A stretch of DNA of 64,000 bases, from NCBI RefSeq assembly GCF_039539965.1, contig NZ_BAABED010000001.1, positions 1,364,001 to 1,428,000 of the forward strand. Reading direction: 5' to 3'. Positions within the stretch are counted from its first letter, which is position 1. Each line of letters opens with the position of its first letter. Shown here piece after piece: positions 23,818 through 32,940 of the stretch. The notes beneath the pieces are model-generated. The model worked only from the letters and a program-made list of their open reading frames with translations. It did no database searches and was not told the origin of the DNA. The stretch comes from Arthrobacter methylotrophus (GTDB lineage: Bacteria; Actinomycetota; Actinomycetes; Actinomycetales; Micrococcaceae). The translations under genes and the position numbers were made by a program.

Positions 23818-25176
23818 ATGCGTCGCCCAGTCCGGTTCGGAGTAGCATTGCTCGGCGTCGTGGCGCTTTTGGCCTCGGCTGCATGTTCCGCCAACCAACC
23901 CCAAGCCAACGACAAGAAGACGATCAAGATCGTCTATCAGAAGACCGACTCCTTCACTGCCCTGGACAAGGTCTTCCAGGACGCTAAACAGGAATTCGAA
24001 GCGGCCAACGCGGGCGTGAGTGTGGACCTTGAGCCCATCCAAGCCAACGACGACGACTATGGCACCAAGCTCGCATTGGCCCAGCGGTCTCCCGACACAG
24101 CTCCGGACGTCTTCTACGAGGACACCTTCAAGGTCCGCTCGGATGTCGACGCCGGGTACCTCCTGAAACTCGACGCCTTGCTGGCCACATGGGACGGATG
24201 GTCCGCCTTCAACGAGAGCGCCAAGGCCGCGGGACGCGGAGACGACGGCGGTATCTACGCTGTTCCGCTTGGCACCGATACCAGGGGCATCTGGTACAAC
24301 AAGCAAGTCCTCCAGAAGGCCGGCATCCCTGTGCCGTGGCAGCCGAAAACCTGGGATGACATCCTGACGGCCGCCCGCAAAATGAAGGCCGCGGATCCCA
24401 GCGTGGTGCCTTTCAACATGTATGCCGGACAAGCCACCGGTGAAGGAACTGTCATGCAGGGCTTCTACGAGCTCCTTTATGGAACGGCGAGCTCCTTGTA
24501 TTCAGACAGCGAAAAGAAGTGGGTGGTGGGATCCCAGGGATTCACCGACTCGCTTCAGTTCCTGAAGACCCTCTACGACGAGAAACTTGCCGTAGCGCCG
24601 GCGGACGCCCTCGATCCCAATGTGTGGAAGAAGGTCTTTGGCGAGTGGCTGCCACAAGGCAAGATGGGCGCCACCGTGGAAGGTTCGTACGCGCCGTCGT
24701 TCTGGCAGAAAGGCGGCGCCTACGAATGGGCCGGGTATGCGCAGGATATGGGGGTAGCCCGGTTCCCCACTCAGTTCGGGCAGGATCCGGGGGGAGTGAG
24801 CATGTCCGGCGGGTGGACGCTCGCCGTCGATGCCAAGACCAAGAATCCGGACCTGGCCTTCAAGTTCCTGACCACTGCCCTGAGCAAGAAGAACGCGCTG
24901 GCCTTCGACGTCAATGATTCCCAAATCGCGGTCCGCACCGATGTGGCTTCCGATCCCGGTTACCAGGCAGCCAACCCGTTCGTGAAGGACGTCTCCTCGC
25001 TGGTGGGGGTCACGCACTACCGCCCGGCCACCGCGGACTACCCAAAGATCTCGCTTGCCGTCCAGGCCGCTACCGAGGCCGTCATTACCGGCAAGGAGAG
25101 CCCGGTAGAGGCCGCAGCGGAGTACGACGCGTCGGTCAAGAAACTTGTCGGTGATGCCAAGGTCGTTCAGAAATGA
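23818..25176 (+). CDS. Sugar ABC importer solute-binding lipoprotein (CUT1 type)
   Basis: A 452-residue family-1 extracellular binding protein. The ATG at 23818 (MRRPVRFGVALLG) gives a signal sequence with lipobox SAAC; the upstream extension looks non-coding. Family landmarks include PDVFYEDTFKV near residue 100, GIWYNKQVLQKAGIPVPWQPKTW and SMSGGWTLAVDAKTKNP. It should capture an oligosaccharide or glycoside and deliver it to the two permeases encoded immediately downstream. The sugar is unknown. Confidence 0.87.
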   Translation: MRRPVRFGVALLGVVALLASAACSANQPQANDKKTIKIVYQKTDSFTALDKVFQDAKQEFEAANAGVSVDLEPIQANDDDYGTKLALAQRSPDTAPDVFYEDTFKVRSDVDAGYLLKLDALLATWDGWSAFNESAKAAGRGDDGGIYAVPLGTDTRGIWYNKQVLQKAGIPVPWQPKTWDDILTAARKMKAADPSVVPFNMYAGQATGEGTVMQGFYELLYGTASSLYSDSEKKWVVGSQGFTDSLQFLKTLYDEKLAVAPADALDPNVWKKVFGEWLPQGKMGATVEGSYAPSFWQKGGAYEWAGYAQDMGVARFPTQFGQDPGGVSMSGGWTLAVDAKTKNPDLAFKFLTTALSKKNALAFDVNDSQIAVRTDVASDPGYQAANPFVKDVSSLVGVTHYRPATADYPKISLAVQAATEAVITGKESPVEAAAEYDASVKKLVGDAKVVQK

Positions 25177-25179
25177 CGC

Positions 25180-26061
25180 ATGGCAGCCCCTGAATCCCTG
25201 CGCCGCAGATCCCGCTTGCTGCCGGTAGTGCCCTCGGTTCTGCTACTGGCCCTCTTCCTGCTGGGGCCCGTGCTGTGGTCCTTCTATGCCTCCTTCACCA
25301 ACGCCGCGTTATCCGGCAAGGCTGCCCTTAATCCTCAATGGATCGGCCTGGACAACTACGCCCGCATGCTGACGGATTCCGTCTTCCCGCTCTCGGCGTG
25401 GCTGACGGTGGTCTTCGTGGCCGTTTCGGCGATCCTCGGACAGAACGCCCTGGGTCTGGTCATTGCCTTGTTGATGACCAGATCCGGGGGAGCAACTGCG
25501 TCGTTGGTGGGTACGGCGGTGGTCTCTTCGTGGGTGCTGCCGGAAATCGTGGCGGCCTTCGCGGCATACGCGTACTTCAGCCAGGACGGCACGCTCAACC
25601 AACTCTTGGGGATGCTCGGTGTTCGTGGCGCCAACTGGTTGTACGCCTTCCCGATGGGTGCTGTCATCCTGGCCAACGTCTGGAGGGGGACCGCGTTCTC
25701 CATGCTGGTCTACAGGGCGGCGCTCTCCCAAGTCCCGCGGGACATTTCCGAAGCCGCCCTGATGGACGGCGCCCGGGGTTGGCAGCGCCTCGCCTTCATC
25801 ACCCTGCCGATCATCCGCGGAAGCATCGCCACCAATCTCATGCTGATCACCCTTCAAACCCTCGCGGTGTTCACCCTCATCTGGGTGATGACGGCAGGCG
25901 GCCCCTCCAACGCCAGTACCACGTTGCCGGTCCTGGCCTACCAGGAAGCCTTCAAGCTGGGGGACATCGGATATGGCACGGCGATCGCTTCGGTATTGAT
26001 CCTGCTCGGCATGGTCTTCGGAGCGGTGTATGTCAGGCTCCTCCGCGGGGCAAAATCGTGA
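25180..26061 (+). CDS. Sugar ABC importer permease, MalF/UgpA-like
   Basis: A 293-residue membrane protein with six predicted helices. The coupling loop EAALMDGARGWQRLAFITLP matches CUT1 permeases. It starts 3 bp after the binding-protein stop and overlaps the second permease by 4 bp (GTGA), so the three genes form one transcriptional unit. No cognate ATPase gene is nearby; actinobacterial CUT1 systems commonly share one MsiK-type ATPase encoded elsewhere. Confidence 0.88.
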   Translation: MAAPESLRRRSRLLPVVPSVLLLALFLLGPVLWSFYASFTNAALSGKAALNPQWIGLDNYARMLTDSVFPLSAWLTVVFVAVSAILGQNALGLVIALLMTRSGGATASLVGTAVVSSWVLPEIVAAFAAYAYFSQDGTLNQLLGMLGVRGANWLYAFPMGAVILANVWRGTAFSMLVYRAALSQVPRDISEAALMDGARGWQRLAFITLPIIRGSIATNLMLITLQTLAVFTLIWVMTAGGPSNASTTLPVLAYQEAFKLGDIGYGTAIASVLILLGMVFGAVYVRLLRGAKS

Positions 26062-26939
26062 CATCCCAGCGCCGCGGGCTGTTGTTGGTCACCGGGAGGC
26101 GTCCGACGGCGGTGGCCGGGGGACTGCCCCGTGGCCGGTGGGCTGCCAATGCAGCTTTGGCCGTGATTGGCATGTGCTTCGTGCTACCCCTGGCGTGGCT
26201 CCTGCTTGCCTCGGTAGACCCGCACGCCGGATACCAAACGCGGTGGCCGCAATCGCCGTCGTTCGCCAATTTCACGGCCGTGCTGACGCCCGAGCTGCTG
26301 TTCCGGCCGTTGGCAAACAGCTTGCTGCTCTCTGCTGGAACCGCCATCGTGAACCTGGCAGCCGCCGTACTCGCGGCCTATCCGCTGTCCCGGTATCAGT
26401 CGCGATTCAACAAGCCGTTCCTTTATGCGATCCTGTTCGGCACTTCGCTTCCGGTCACGGCAATCATGGTCCCGGTCTACGGCTTGTTCGTGCAATTGCA
26501 ATTGCTGGACTCGATGCCCGCGACGATCTTCTTCATGGCAACCACCACGTTGCCCATGGCCATTTGGATGACCAAGAACTTCATGGACTCCGTGCCGCTC
26601 GAGTTGGAGGAAGCCGCCTGGATGGACGGTGCCTCGGGACTGGCCACACTGCGCAGGATCGTCCTGCCCCTGATGCGTCAGGGCCTGGGCGTGGTGTTCA
26701 TCTTCGTCTTCATCCAGGCTTGGGGGAACTTCTTCGTTCCCTTCATCCTGTTGCTGTCCGCCGCCAAGCAGCCGGCCGCGGTGTCGGTCTTCAGCTTCTT
26801 CGGCCAACACGGCGCCATCGCTTACGGGGAGCTCGCCGCGTTTTCCATCGTGTATTCGGTCCCGGTGCTTATCCTCTACGCGGCGGTGGCCCGGGGATCG
26901 GGCGACGCGTTTGCCCTCTCGGGGGCCATGAAAGGCTGA
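26058..26939 (+). CDS. Sugar ABC importer permease, MalG-like
   Basis: A 293-residue membrane protein. It starts at the GTG at 26058, which overlaps the previous stop by 4 bp; a longer open frame upstream is only a shadow of the preceding permease gene. The coupling loop LEEAAWMDGASGLATLRRIV is typical of MalG-type subunits. It pairs with the previous permease to form the sugar channel. Confidence 0.88.
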   Translation: MTSQRRGLLLVTGRRPTAVAGGLPRGRWAANAALAVIGMCFVLPLAWLLLASVDPHAGYQTRWPQSPSFANFTAVLTPELLFRPLANSLLLSAGTAIVNLAAAVLAAYPLSRYQSRFNKPFLYAILFGTSLPVTAIMVPVYGLFVQLQLLDSMPATIFFMATTTLPMAIWMTKNFMDSVPLELEEAAWMDGASGLATLRRIVLPLMRQGLGVVFIFVFIQAWGNFFVPFILLLSAAKQPAAVSVFSFFGQHGAIAYGELAAFSIVYSVPVLILYAAVARGSGDAFALSGAMKG

Positions 26940-26957
26940 GAGGAGGCCTCGAGTCTC

Positions 26958-27185
26958 TCAGTCGATGTCCTCCACGATGGTGCCGTAGGGGATCGAATCG
27001 TCCAAATGCGCTTGGTGGCCGCTGTGGTTGTAAACCACGCGGACACCGTGAAGCTGGTCCGCGGCCGATTGCATCAGGATGGGGCGGACTGTCTGGACGA
27101 ACCTTTCGTCTTTGTCGGCGAGGTACTCCTGGTAACTGACTGGAAGCTGGATCATGCCAAAAGAATAGTCCTGGCTGACCTTCAT
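26958..27185 (-). CDS. Small conserved hypothetical protein
   Basis: A 75-residue acidic protein (MKVSQDYSFGMIQLPVSYQ at the start, YGTIVEDID at the end). Codon use and the absence of low-complexity sequence suggest a real gene. I recall similar short proteins in Arthrobacter but no assigned function. Convergent with the sugar importer. The start is uncertain, since neither the ATG at 27185 nor a TTG at 27215 has a good ribosome binding site. Confidence 0.6.
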   Translation of the reverse strand: MKVSQDYSFGMIQLPVSYQEYLADKDERFVQTVRPILMQSAADQLHGVRVVYNHSGHQAHLDDSIPYGTIVEDID

Positions 27186-27317
27186 AGGGAGGGCTACGCT
27201 GACAGGCTTCTCCAAGGGGACTTCCTGCCAGCCAGGCCCCGCTCGAGGACCAAGCGAAGAATGTTCAGAAATCGGGTGAAACGTGGCGTAAAACTGCGTC
27301 TTAATTCGGTGGACGAT

Positions 27318-27346
27318 TTGTGGCGCCCGAAGCCTCGATCTAGAGT
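27318..27346 (+). promoter_or_regulatory. Putative sigma-70-type promoter of metF-metE
   Basis: TTGTGG (27318-27323) and TAGAGT (27341-27346) are separated by 17 bp. Transcription would begin near 27353, just before the palindrome at 27356. Confidence 0.5.
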
Positions 27347-27355
27347 CGTAATCAA

Positions 27356-27369
27356 GTTACCGCGGTAAC
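27356..27369. promoter_or_regulatory. Perfect palindrome (operator) in the metF promoter
   Basis: GTTACCGCGGTAAC is a perfect 14-bp palindrome about 10 bp downstream of the -10 element, an ideal position for a repressor. The regulator is unknown; TetR-type methionine repressors such as McbR are one possibility. Confidence 0.55.
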
Positions 27370-27602
27370 GTGTCAGCGATCCTCCGCCGGATCTGTCTCT
27401 TGAAGGCAGGCAGGAGGGTGTGGGTGCCCCCATGTGGGCCTGACATTTGCACACGGACAACTTCATTCCAGGCGTAACAGTCGCGGCTGCGCCCTGCTGG
27501 AGTTCGTTGCGTGTATCCCCAACTCAATTCACCGATTCTGCAGCGCAGGGACTTGGTTTCACGTCCCTCGGCAGGCCCGCTGACACACAGCCAAGGACGC
27601 AA

Positions 27603-28571
27603 ATGTCACCACCAAGCCTCATTGATACCCATCCCAACTTGACCGGCACTGCTCCCGTTGCCTTGTCCTACGAGCTCTTCCCACCCCGCTCTCCAGCGGC
27701 TGCTGAGTCTCTCTGGACCACCATCGGAGAGCTTGAGGCCACGGACCCGGACTTCGTTTCCGTCACCTACGGTGCGAGCGGCTCCAACCGGGACACCGCC
27801 GTCGAGCTCATCAACAGGCTCCTGCTTGAAACCACCCTGCGGCCCCTGGCCCACCTCACTTGCGTGGGAAATACTCCTCAGGAACTGGCCGAGATCATCG
27901 GTGAACTCCTGGACAACGGCGTTCGCGGCATCCTTGCCCTGCGCGGCGACCTGCCTAAGGATGGCGGACAGCCAGTCAACGGGTCGTTGCGGTATGCCCA
28001 GGACCTGATCGAACTGATTCGCCGCGTGGAACAGCGGCGATCGGCCCTGCTGTGTGCAGGCAAGATCGCCGTTGGCGTGGCCGCGTATCCCACCCGTCAC
28101 CCGGAGTCACCGAGCATCGAGCACGACGTCGAGGTGCTGCTCGCGAAGCAGCGCTCGGGCGCCGACTTCGCCATCACGCAGGTCTTCTTCCACACCGAGC
28201 AATATGCTGACCTGATCTCCCGGGCGCGGCGCGCAGGCGTCACCATCCCGATCATTCCGGGCGTCATGCCGCTGACGAGCCTTCGCCGGCTCAAGCGACT
28301 CGGCGAGCTCACCGGCGTCGAGCCGGCACCGGAGCTCATCGAACAACTTGCCGCGGCGGACAACGACGCCGAACGGCGCAAGATCGGCGTCCGCGCCACG
28401 GTGGACCTCGCAAACGCTGCCCTCCAGGCCGGTGCTCCGGGGATCCACCTGTATACGTTCAACGAGCACGCCTGCGCCCTGGACGTGCTGGACAAGCTTG
28501 CTCTTCCCCGCCCGGCGCGCCCGGCAAGCAGGCTCAACGCCATCGCCCGCCGCCAAGAACTCGTCAGCTGA
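27603..28571 (+). CDS. metF: 5,10-methylenetetrahydrofolate reductase
   Basis: A 322-residue flavoprotein that reduces methylene-THF to methyl-THF, the methyl donor for methionine synthesis. Recognisable blocks are ALSYELFPPRSP at the N-terminus, FVSVTYGASGS, LTCVGNTPQEL, GILALRGD and ADFAITQVFF. The ATG at 27603 follows AAGGA. It lies 63 bp upstream of metE in the same direction. The two enzymes act in sequence, so co-transcription is expected. Confidence 0.93.
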   Translation: MSPPSLIDTHPNLTGTAPVALSYELFPPRSPAAAESLWTTIGELEATDPDFVSVTYGASGSNRDTAVELINRLLLETTLRPLAHLTCVGNTPQELAEIIGELLDNGVRGILALRGDLPKDGGQPVNGSLRYAQDLIELIRRVEQRRSALLCAGKIAVGVAAYPTRHPESPSIEHDVEVLLAKQRSGADFAITQVFFHTEQYADLISRARRAGVTIPIIPGVMPLTSLRRLKRLGELTGVEPAPELIEQLAAADNDAERRKIGVRATVDLANAALQAGAPGIHLYTFNEHACALDVLDKLALPRPARPASRLNAIARRQELVS

Positions 28572-28634
28572 ACAGCCAACGCTGGTCCGCAACCAAGACA
28601 CTCCGATTTGTACCTACTGCCCAAGGAAACTCCC

Positions 28635-30965
28635 ATGACTGAACAGAACACCCAGTTCCCCGCAGCCTCGCTGCTCGGCTACCCGCGCATCGGCCGCCGT
28701 CGCGAACTCAAGAAGGCCGTTGAAGCCTACTGGGCCGGAAAGATCGACGCCGCGGCCCTGGACGCCGCTGCCAAGGACATCCAGCTGACCATCGCCAAGC
28801 GCCTGCAGGAACTCGGCCTCAACGAAGCCGCCGCCGTTCCGGGCACCTTCTCCTTCTACGACCAGGTGCTTGACGCCACAGCACACCTCGGCGCTGTCCC
28901 GGCCCGTTTCGGCCAGCTGCTCAACGCCGAAGGTCAGCTCGACATCGATGGCTACTTCACCCTGGCCCGCGGCAACAAGGAACAGCAGCCGCTGGAAATG
29001 ACCAAGTGGTTCGACACCAATTACCACTACCTCGTTCCGGAAATCGGCCCGGAAACCGACTTCAAGCTCGCCTCCAACCGCATCGTCGAGGAATTCGAGT
29101 TCGCCCTGGCCAACGGCATCGAGACCCGTCCGTACATCGTCGGCCCGGTCACCTACCTGCTGCTTTCCAAAGCCTCGGACGACGCTCCCGCGGGCTTCGC
29201 CCCGTTGTCCCGCCTCGAGGATGTCCTCCCGGTCTACGTTGAACTGCTCGGCAAGCTGGCCGCCGCAGGCGCCAGCTGGATCCAGCTGGACGAGCCTGCC
29301 CTGGTTGTTGACCAGGACACCCCGGCCGCCCAAATCCAGGCTGCGGTCGCCCGCGCTTACGAGGTCCTGTCCGGTGCCGCGGCGCGCCCGCAGCTCTTCG
29401 TCTCCACCCCCTACGGTTCCCTCGATGGCCAGCTCGGCACCCTTGCCGCAACCAACATCGATGCCCTGCACATCGACGTCTTCAAGGGCGCTGTCCCGTC
29501 CGCAGCTGCCCTGGCTGGCTTGGGCAACAAGACCTTGGTTGCCGGCGTCGTGGACGGCCACAACATCTGGCGCAACGACCTCGCCGTTTCGGCCGCGAAG
29601 CTGGACGAATTGAAGGCCGCCGCCGGCAAGCTCGCCGTCAGCACCTCCACCTCCACCCAGCACGTCCCGCATGACACTGCCGAGGAGACCCAGCTCTCGG
29701 AGCAGTTGCGCAGCTGGCTCGCGTTCGCTGACCAGAAGGCAGTGGAGGTCAAGACCTTGGCGGACTACCTGGCCAACCCGGCTTCCGCGAAGGCCGCCAT
29801 CGACGAAGCCTCTGCCGTGATCGCTTCCCGCGCTACGGCTGAAGGCGTCCAGCGTGCCGACGTCCGTGCGCGCACTGCGGCCCTTACCGAAGCCGACTTC
29901 AACCGTTCCGAGTACTCGGTCCGTGAAGCCGCACAGGAAGCGGCGCTGCAGCTGCCGCCGCTGCCCACCACCACCATCGGATCCTTCCCGCAGACCTCGG
30001 AAATCCGTTCGGCCCGTGCCCGCAACAACAAGGGCGACCTCACCAACGAGCAGTACGAGCAGCTCATGAAGGACGAGATCAAGCGGGTCGTCGAGCTGCA
30101 GGAAGAGCTCGGCTACGACGTCCTGGTGCACGGCGAGCCCGAGCGTAACGACATGGTGCAGTACTTCGCCGAGAACCTCGAAGGCTTCGACGTCACGGTT
30201 CACGGCTGGGTCCAGTCCTACGGCTCCCGCTGTACCCGTCCGTCCATCCTCTGGGGCGATGTCACCCGTTCGGCTCCCATCACGGTTGCCTGGGCTGAAT
30301 ACGCACAGTCCCTGACCAGCAAGCCGATGAAGGGCATGCTCACTGGTCCGGTCACCATCCTCGCCTGGTCCTTCGTCCGCGACGACCAGCCGCTGGGCGA
30401 GACCGCCAACCAGGTGGGCCTGGCGCTGCGTGACGAGATTGCCGACCTCGAAGCCGCAGGCATCAAGGTGATCCAGGTAGACGAGCCCGCCCTGCGCGAA
30501 CTCCTTCCGTTGCGCAAGGCAGACCACGCCGCCTACCTGAAGTGGTCGGTGGACTCCTTCCGCCTGGCCACTGCCGGTGCCGCCGACGCAACCCAGATCC
30601 ACACCCACCTCTGCTACTCGGAGTTCGGCGTGATCATCGATGCAATCGACGGCCTCGACGCCGACGTCACCTCGATCGAGGCAGCACGTTCACGCATGGA
30701 GGTTGTCCACGACCTCGAAGCACACCACTTCGGCCGTGGCGTTGGTCCGGGCGTCTACGACATCCACTCGCCGCGCGTTCCGGGCGAAGCGGAGGTCACC
30801 GAGCTGCTGGCTACCGCAGTGAAGCACGTCCCGTCCCGCCAGCTCTGGGTCAACCCGGACTGCGGCCTGAAGACCCGCGGCTACGCCGAGACCGAAGAGT
30901 CCCTGCGCAACCTGGTCAAGGCCACCAAGACGGTCCGCGCCAGCCTGCTGGAAGCATCCAAGTAA
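28635..30965 (+). CDS. metE: Cobalamin-independent methionine synthase
   Basis: A 776-residue enzyme that transfers the methyl group of methyl-tetrahydrofolate polyglutamate to homocysteine. It starts at the ATG at 28635 (MTEQNTQFPAASLLGYPRIG), with AAGGAA upstream. The N-terminal half is the duplicated domain. The C-terminal half carries TTIGSFPQT and the zinc-binding residues in QIHTHLCYSEF and NPDCGLKTR. Located directly after metF. A twin set of terminators follows. Confidence 0.96.
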   Translation: MTEQNTQFPAASLLGYPRIGRRRELKKAVEAYWAGKIDAAALDAAAKDIQLTIAKRLQELGLNEAAAVPGTFSFYDQVLDATAHLGAVPARFGQLLNAEGQLDIDGYFTLARGNKEQQPLEMTKWFDTNYHYLVPEIGPETDFKLASNRIVEEFEFALANGIETRPYIVGPVTYLLLSKASDDAPAGFAPLSRLEDVLPVYVELLGKLAAAGASWIQLDEPALVVDQDTPAAQIQAAVARAYEVLSGAAARPQLFVSTPYGSLDGQLGTLAATNIDALHIDVFKGAVPSAAALAGLGNKTLVAGVVDGHNIWRNDLAVSAAKLDELKAAAGKLAVSTSTSTQHVPHDTAEETQLSEQLRSWLAFADQKAVEVKTLADYLANPASAKAAIDEASAVIASRATAEGVQRADVRARTAALTEADFNRSEYSVREAAQEAALQLPPLPTTTIGSFPQTSEIRSARARNNKGDLTNEQYEQLMKDEIKRVVELQEELGYDVLVHGEPERNDMVQYFAENLEGFDVTVHGWVQSYGSRCTRPSILWGDVTRSAPITVAWAEYAQSLTSKPMKGMLTGPVTILAWSFVRDDQPLGETANQVGLALRDEIADLEAAGIKVIQVDEPALRELLPLRKADHAAYLKWSVDSFRLATAGAADATQIHTHLCYSEFGVIIDAIDGLDADVTSIEAARSRMEVVHDLEAHHFGRGVGPGVYDIHSPRVPGEAEVTELLATAVKHVPSRQLWVNPDCGLKTRGYAETEESLRNLVKATKTVRASLLEASK

Positions 30966-30996
30966 ACCGCTGATGCAATAAGAGAGCTCGCAGAGG

Positions 30997-31034
30997 CTCA
31001 AAGGTTGGTGCGGCCTGCCGCGCCAACCTTTGAG
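30997..31034. terminator. Terminator 1 downstream of metE
   Basis: CTCAAAGGTTGGTGCGG (30997-31013) pairs with CCGCGCCAACCTTTGAG (31018-31034) around a CCTG loop, with one G-T wobble. There is no long T-run on the plus strand, but the 17-bp stem is strong. Confidence 0.75.
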
Positions 31035-31047
31035 AAGCGAGCGAACG

Positions 31048-31075
31048 GGCCGGTCACCTCGAAAGGTGACCGGCC
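31048..31075. terminator. Terminator 2 between metE and the DUF2004 gene
   Basis: GGCCGGTCACCT (31048-31059) pairs with AGGTGACCGGCC (31064-31075) around a CGAA loop. It lies between convergent genes and can act on both transcripts. Confidence 0.75.
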
Positions 31076-31112
31076 GCCGTCGCACTTTCAGCTCTGACTC
31101 TTCCCCCGGAAA

Positions 31113-31616
31113 CTATTCCCAGAGGATTTCGTCGTCCACCACGCCGTCCTCGTCCGCCGCAACCACCAGGAGCTCGTCGGTGAAGTGCGATCCCAGGGTG
31201 AAATCCAGGACGAAGTAACGCTCCGGTTGGCCGGGGTAGATCGCCACATGACCCAGTTTGAGGGCCCTGAGAAACACGTCTTTGGTGAGCTGCGTCTTGT
31301 CGCGGACGCCGAACACCGCCTCCAGTTGCTCTTCCTTGAGCTGGTTGGAGTGGAAGTGGAGGAACTGCTGGGAGTTGGTGCCGTCCTGGTCCAGTTCTTC
31401 GGCGATCATGTCGCGGACCTGGTCCACCAGCTCGGGGAGGTAGCCCAGGCGGTAGTCCACCTTGTGGAGCGCCTTCTCGTCGAAATGGTCATGTGCCGTG
31501 ACGTTCAAGTCCAGTTCGAGGGGATTTCCGGCGAACTCGTGGGAAGCCACGTAACAGCGCTCCCGCCCGTGGTTGAGCTCGATTTCCCCGAAATGCTTGC
31601 TCGCTACCTTGCTCAT
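31113..31616 (-). CDS. DUF2004 family protein
   Basis: A 167-residue acidic soluble protein. Features include IELNHGRERCYVASHEFAG near the N-terminus, QFLHFHSNQLKEEQL in the middle and FVLDFTLGSHFTDELLVVAA near the end. That C-terminal block is the recognisable part of DUF2004 proteins, whose function is not established. It is last on a minus-strand pair with the LysR gene, 51 bp downstream of it. Confidence 0.7.
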   Translation of the reverse strand: MSKVASKHFGEIELNHGRERCYVASHEFAGNPLELDLNVTAHDHFDEKALHKVDYRLGYLPELVDQVRDMIAEELDQDGTNSQQFLHFHSNQLKEEQLEAVFGVRDKTQLTKDVFLRALKLGHVAIYPGQPERYFVLDFTLGSHFTDELLVVAADEDGVVDDEILWE

Positions 31617-31667
31617 GTCTTCAAGATAGTCCCAAACAAGCGGCGTGTTCCAGCATCCTGGAAGATT

Positions 31668-32645
31668 TCAGCCGGGTGGCTTGGGCGTTGACTTTTGGGC
31701 TGATGTGGGCGTCGTCGCGGCACGTCTGGCCCGGACCGTTGCCGCGCTACCGTGAAGCGTGTCTGCCAGCAATTCGGTGAAGAGCTGCACTTGCGCTGTG
31801 CGCTTTTCGTTGATGAGCAGCGCGAAGACGTTGCGCGCGAGCCGGATGTCCGGGACATCGAGAACCACCACACCGGGCGGCCGGTGCCGCAGCGCCAGCT
31901 CCGGTACCAGTGCGGCACCGAGCCCTGCGGCAGCCATCTCGAGGCTGGCGTGGAAGTCGTCACTGTAAGCCACCACGCGGGGGTGCAGATTGCAGCTGGC
32001 AAACAGCCGTTCGATCACCACGGCGTCGCTGGTGCCGGGGTGGTGCATGATCCATGGCATGTCCGAGAGCTGGGAGGCCTGCATTTCTGCCTCCTCCCGG
32101 ATACCCCACGAGGCGGGCAGCACCACCCGGAAGTCGTCGTCACCGATCCACTGCCGCTCCAAAGTATGCGGCCACGCCAGCCCCGACTGGCCCACTTGGT
32201 ACACCAGCGCGAGGTCCAGTTCACCGCCGCTGCGCAGACCTTGGATGGTCTGGGATGGCTCTGCTACCCACACACGGAGTTCGATGCCGAGCTTCTTCCA
32301 GCGCGGGTTCCGGAGGATGTCCGGCAGCACGTAGGTGGCCAGGCTGGGGAAGATGCCCAGCCGGAGCTCTTGAACGGGGGAGTCCGTGCTTCTTGATGCA
32401 GCCGCCAGCAGGGTGTCGACGTCAGTGAGCACCTTGGATGCATGGCGCACCATGGTCAGGGCTGCTTCGGTGGGGACCACGCTGCGTGCGGAACGGTGGA
32501 AGAGTTCGACGCCGGTGTCCCGTTCCAGCGCTGCCATCTGTTGGGATACGGCTGAGGCGGTGTAGCCGAGCCGCCCGGCGGCTGCCGCGAAGGAACCGAG
32601 CCGCGTGACTTCAAGCAGCGTCCGCAGGTGGAGAAGGTTGACCAT
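31668..32645 (-). CDS. LysR-family transcriptional regulator
   Basis: A 325-residue regulator with the N-terminal winged helix (LLEVTRLGSFAAAAGRLGYT, then SAVSQQMAALE). An effector-binding domain covers about residues 93-300. It has the style of ArgP/HTH-type LysR proteins with a Ser/Pro/Arg-rich C-terminal tail. Target and effector are unknown. The nrd operon lies upstream in the opposite direction, but no LysR T-N11-A site stands out there. Confidence 0.82.
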   Translation of the reverse strand: MVNLLHLRTLLEVTRLGSFAAAAGRLGYTASAVSQQMAALERDTGVELFHRSARSVVPTEAALTMVRHASKVLTDVDTLLAAASRSTDSPVQELRLGIFPSLATYVLPDILRNPRWKKLGIELRVWVAEPSQTIQGLRSGGELDLALVYQVGQSGLAWPHTLERQWIGDDDFRVVLPASWGIREEAEMQASQLSDMPWIMHHPGTSDAVVIERLFASCNLHPRVVAYSDDFHASLEMAAAGLGAALVPELALRHRPPGVVVLDVPDIRLARNVFALLINEKRTAQVQLFTELLADTLHGSAATVRARRAATTPTSAQKSTPKPPG

Positions 32646-32838
32646 CAGTGATCCTTAGGCTCGGTGTCGGCCGAAAGACCGTGGAAGCCAGCATAGCCGT
32701 GTGAATTCGGTCTCCGCTTCTGCTGTGGTGACCGGCCCGCGCTACAGGATGTGGCGGGCGACTCATTGAACGTCGTTGGCAGAGATGGTGCGACACGCCA
32801 GGAGCGGCGCGACACGCTGACGGTTAATTGTGGCTAAG
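32646..32838. other. Upstream region of lysR, no gene seen
   Basis: This stretch carries no open frame with a ribosome binding site. It presumably holds the lysR promoter. GCGACACGCCAGGAGCGGCG and the following GACACGCTGA contain repeated GCGACACGC words (about 32788-32818) of unknown meaning. Confidence 0.35.
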
Positions 32839-32914
32839 TAGTCCACAGGGTGTGGATTTCGTCTTTGGATTTGGCGGATTCCCGGACATTTTTACCCTCT
32901 TGGCCTGTGGACTA
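32839..32914. promoter_or_regulatory. Cluster of DnaA-box-like sites upstream of nrdH
   Basis: TAGTCCACA occurs at 32839-32847 (plus) and at 32906-32914 (minus). Each differs from the actinobacterial DnaA box TTGTCCACA at one position. A weaker AAATCCACA lies at 32851-32859 (minus), facing the first. The third site falls inside the -35/-10 spacer of the predicted nrd promoter, where DnaA binding would affect transcription. Confidence 0.5.
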
Positions 32915-32928
32915 CCGGTGCGTAAAAT
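32900..32928 (+). promoter_or_regulatory. Putative promoter of nrdHIEF
   Basis: TTGGCC (32900-32905) and TAAAAT (32923-32928) are 17 bp apart. Transcription would start near 32935, leaving a leader of about 215 nt that carries the NrdR-box-like elements. Confidence 0.5.
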
Positions 32929-32940
32929 GACATACTTGTA

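Larger units (their letters stand above)
27186..27602. other. Leader and promoter region of metF
   Basis: This 417-bp region has no convincing gene. It contains a plausible promoter (27318-27346) and a palindromic operator candidate (27356-27369). An untranslated leader of about 240 nt follows. I looked for SAM, SAH and cobalamin riboswitch signatures and saw none that I could support. Confidence 0.5.

Noticed and set aside
27186..27602. Possible SAM, SAH or cobalamin riboswitch before metF
   Set aside because: No conserved core of any of these classes could be seen by eye. A covariance-model search would decide it.
28614..30608. Long minus-strand open frame (664 codons) opposite metE
   Set aside because: It is the antisense shadow of a clearly coding, high-GC gene. 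Its translation is Gly/Val/Arg-rich with no family motifs.
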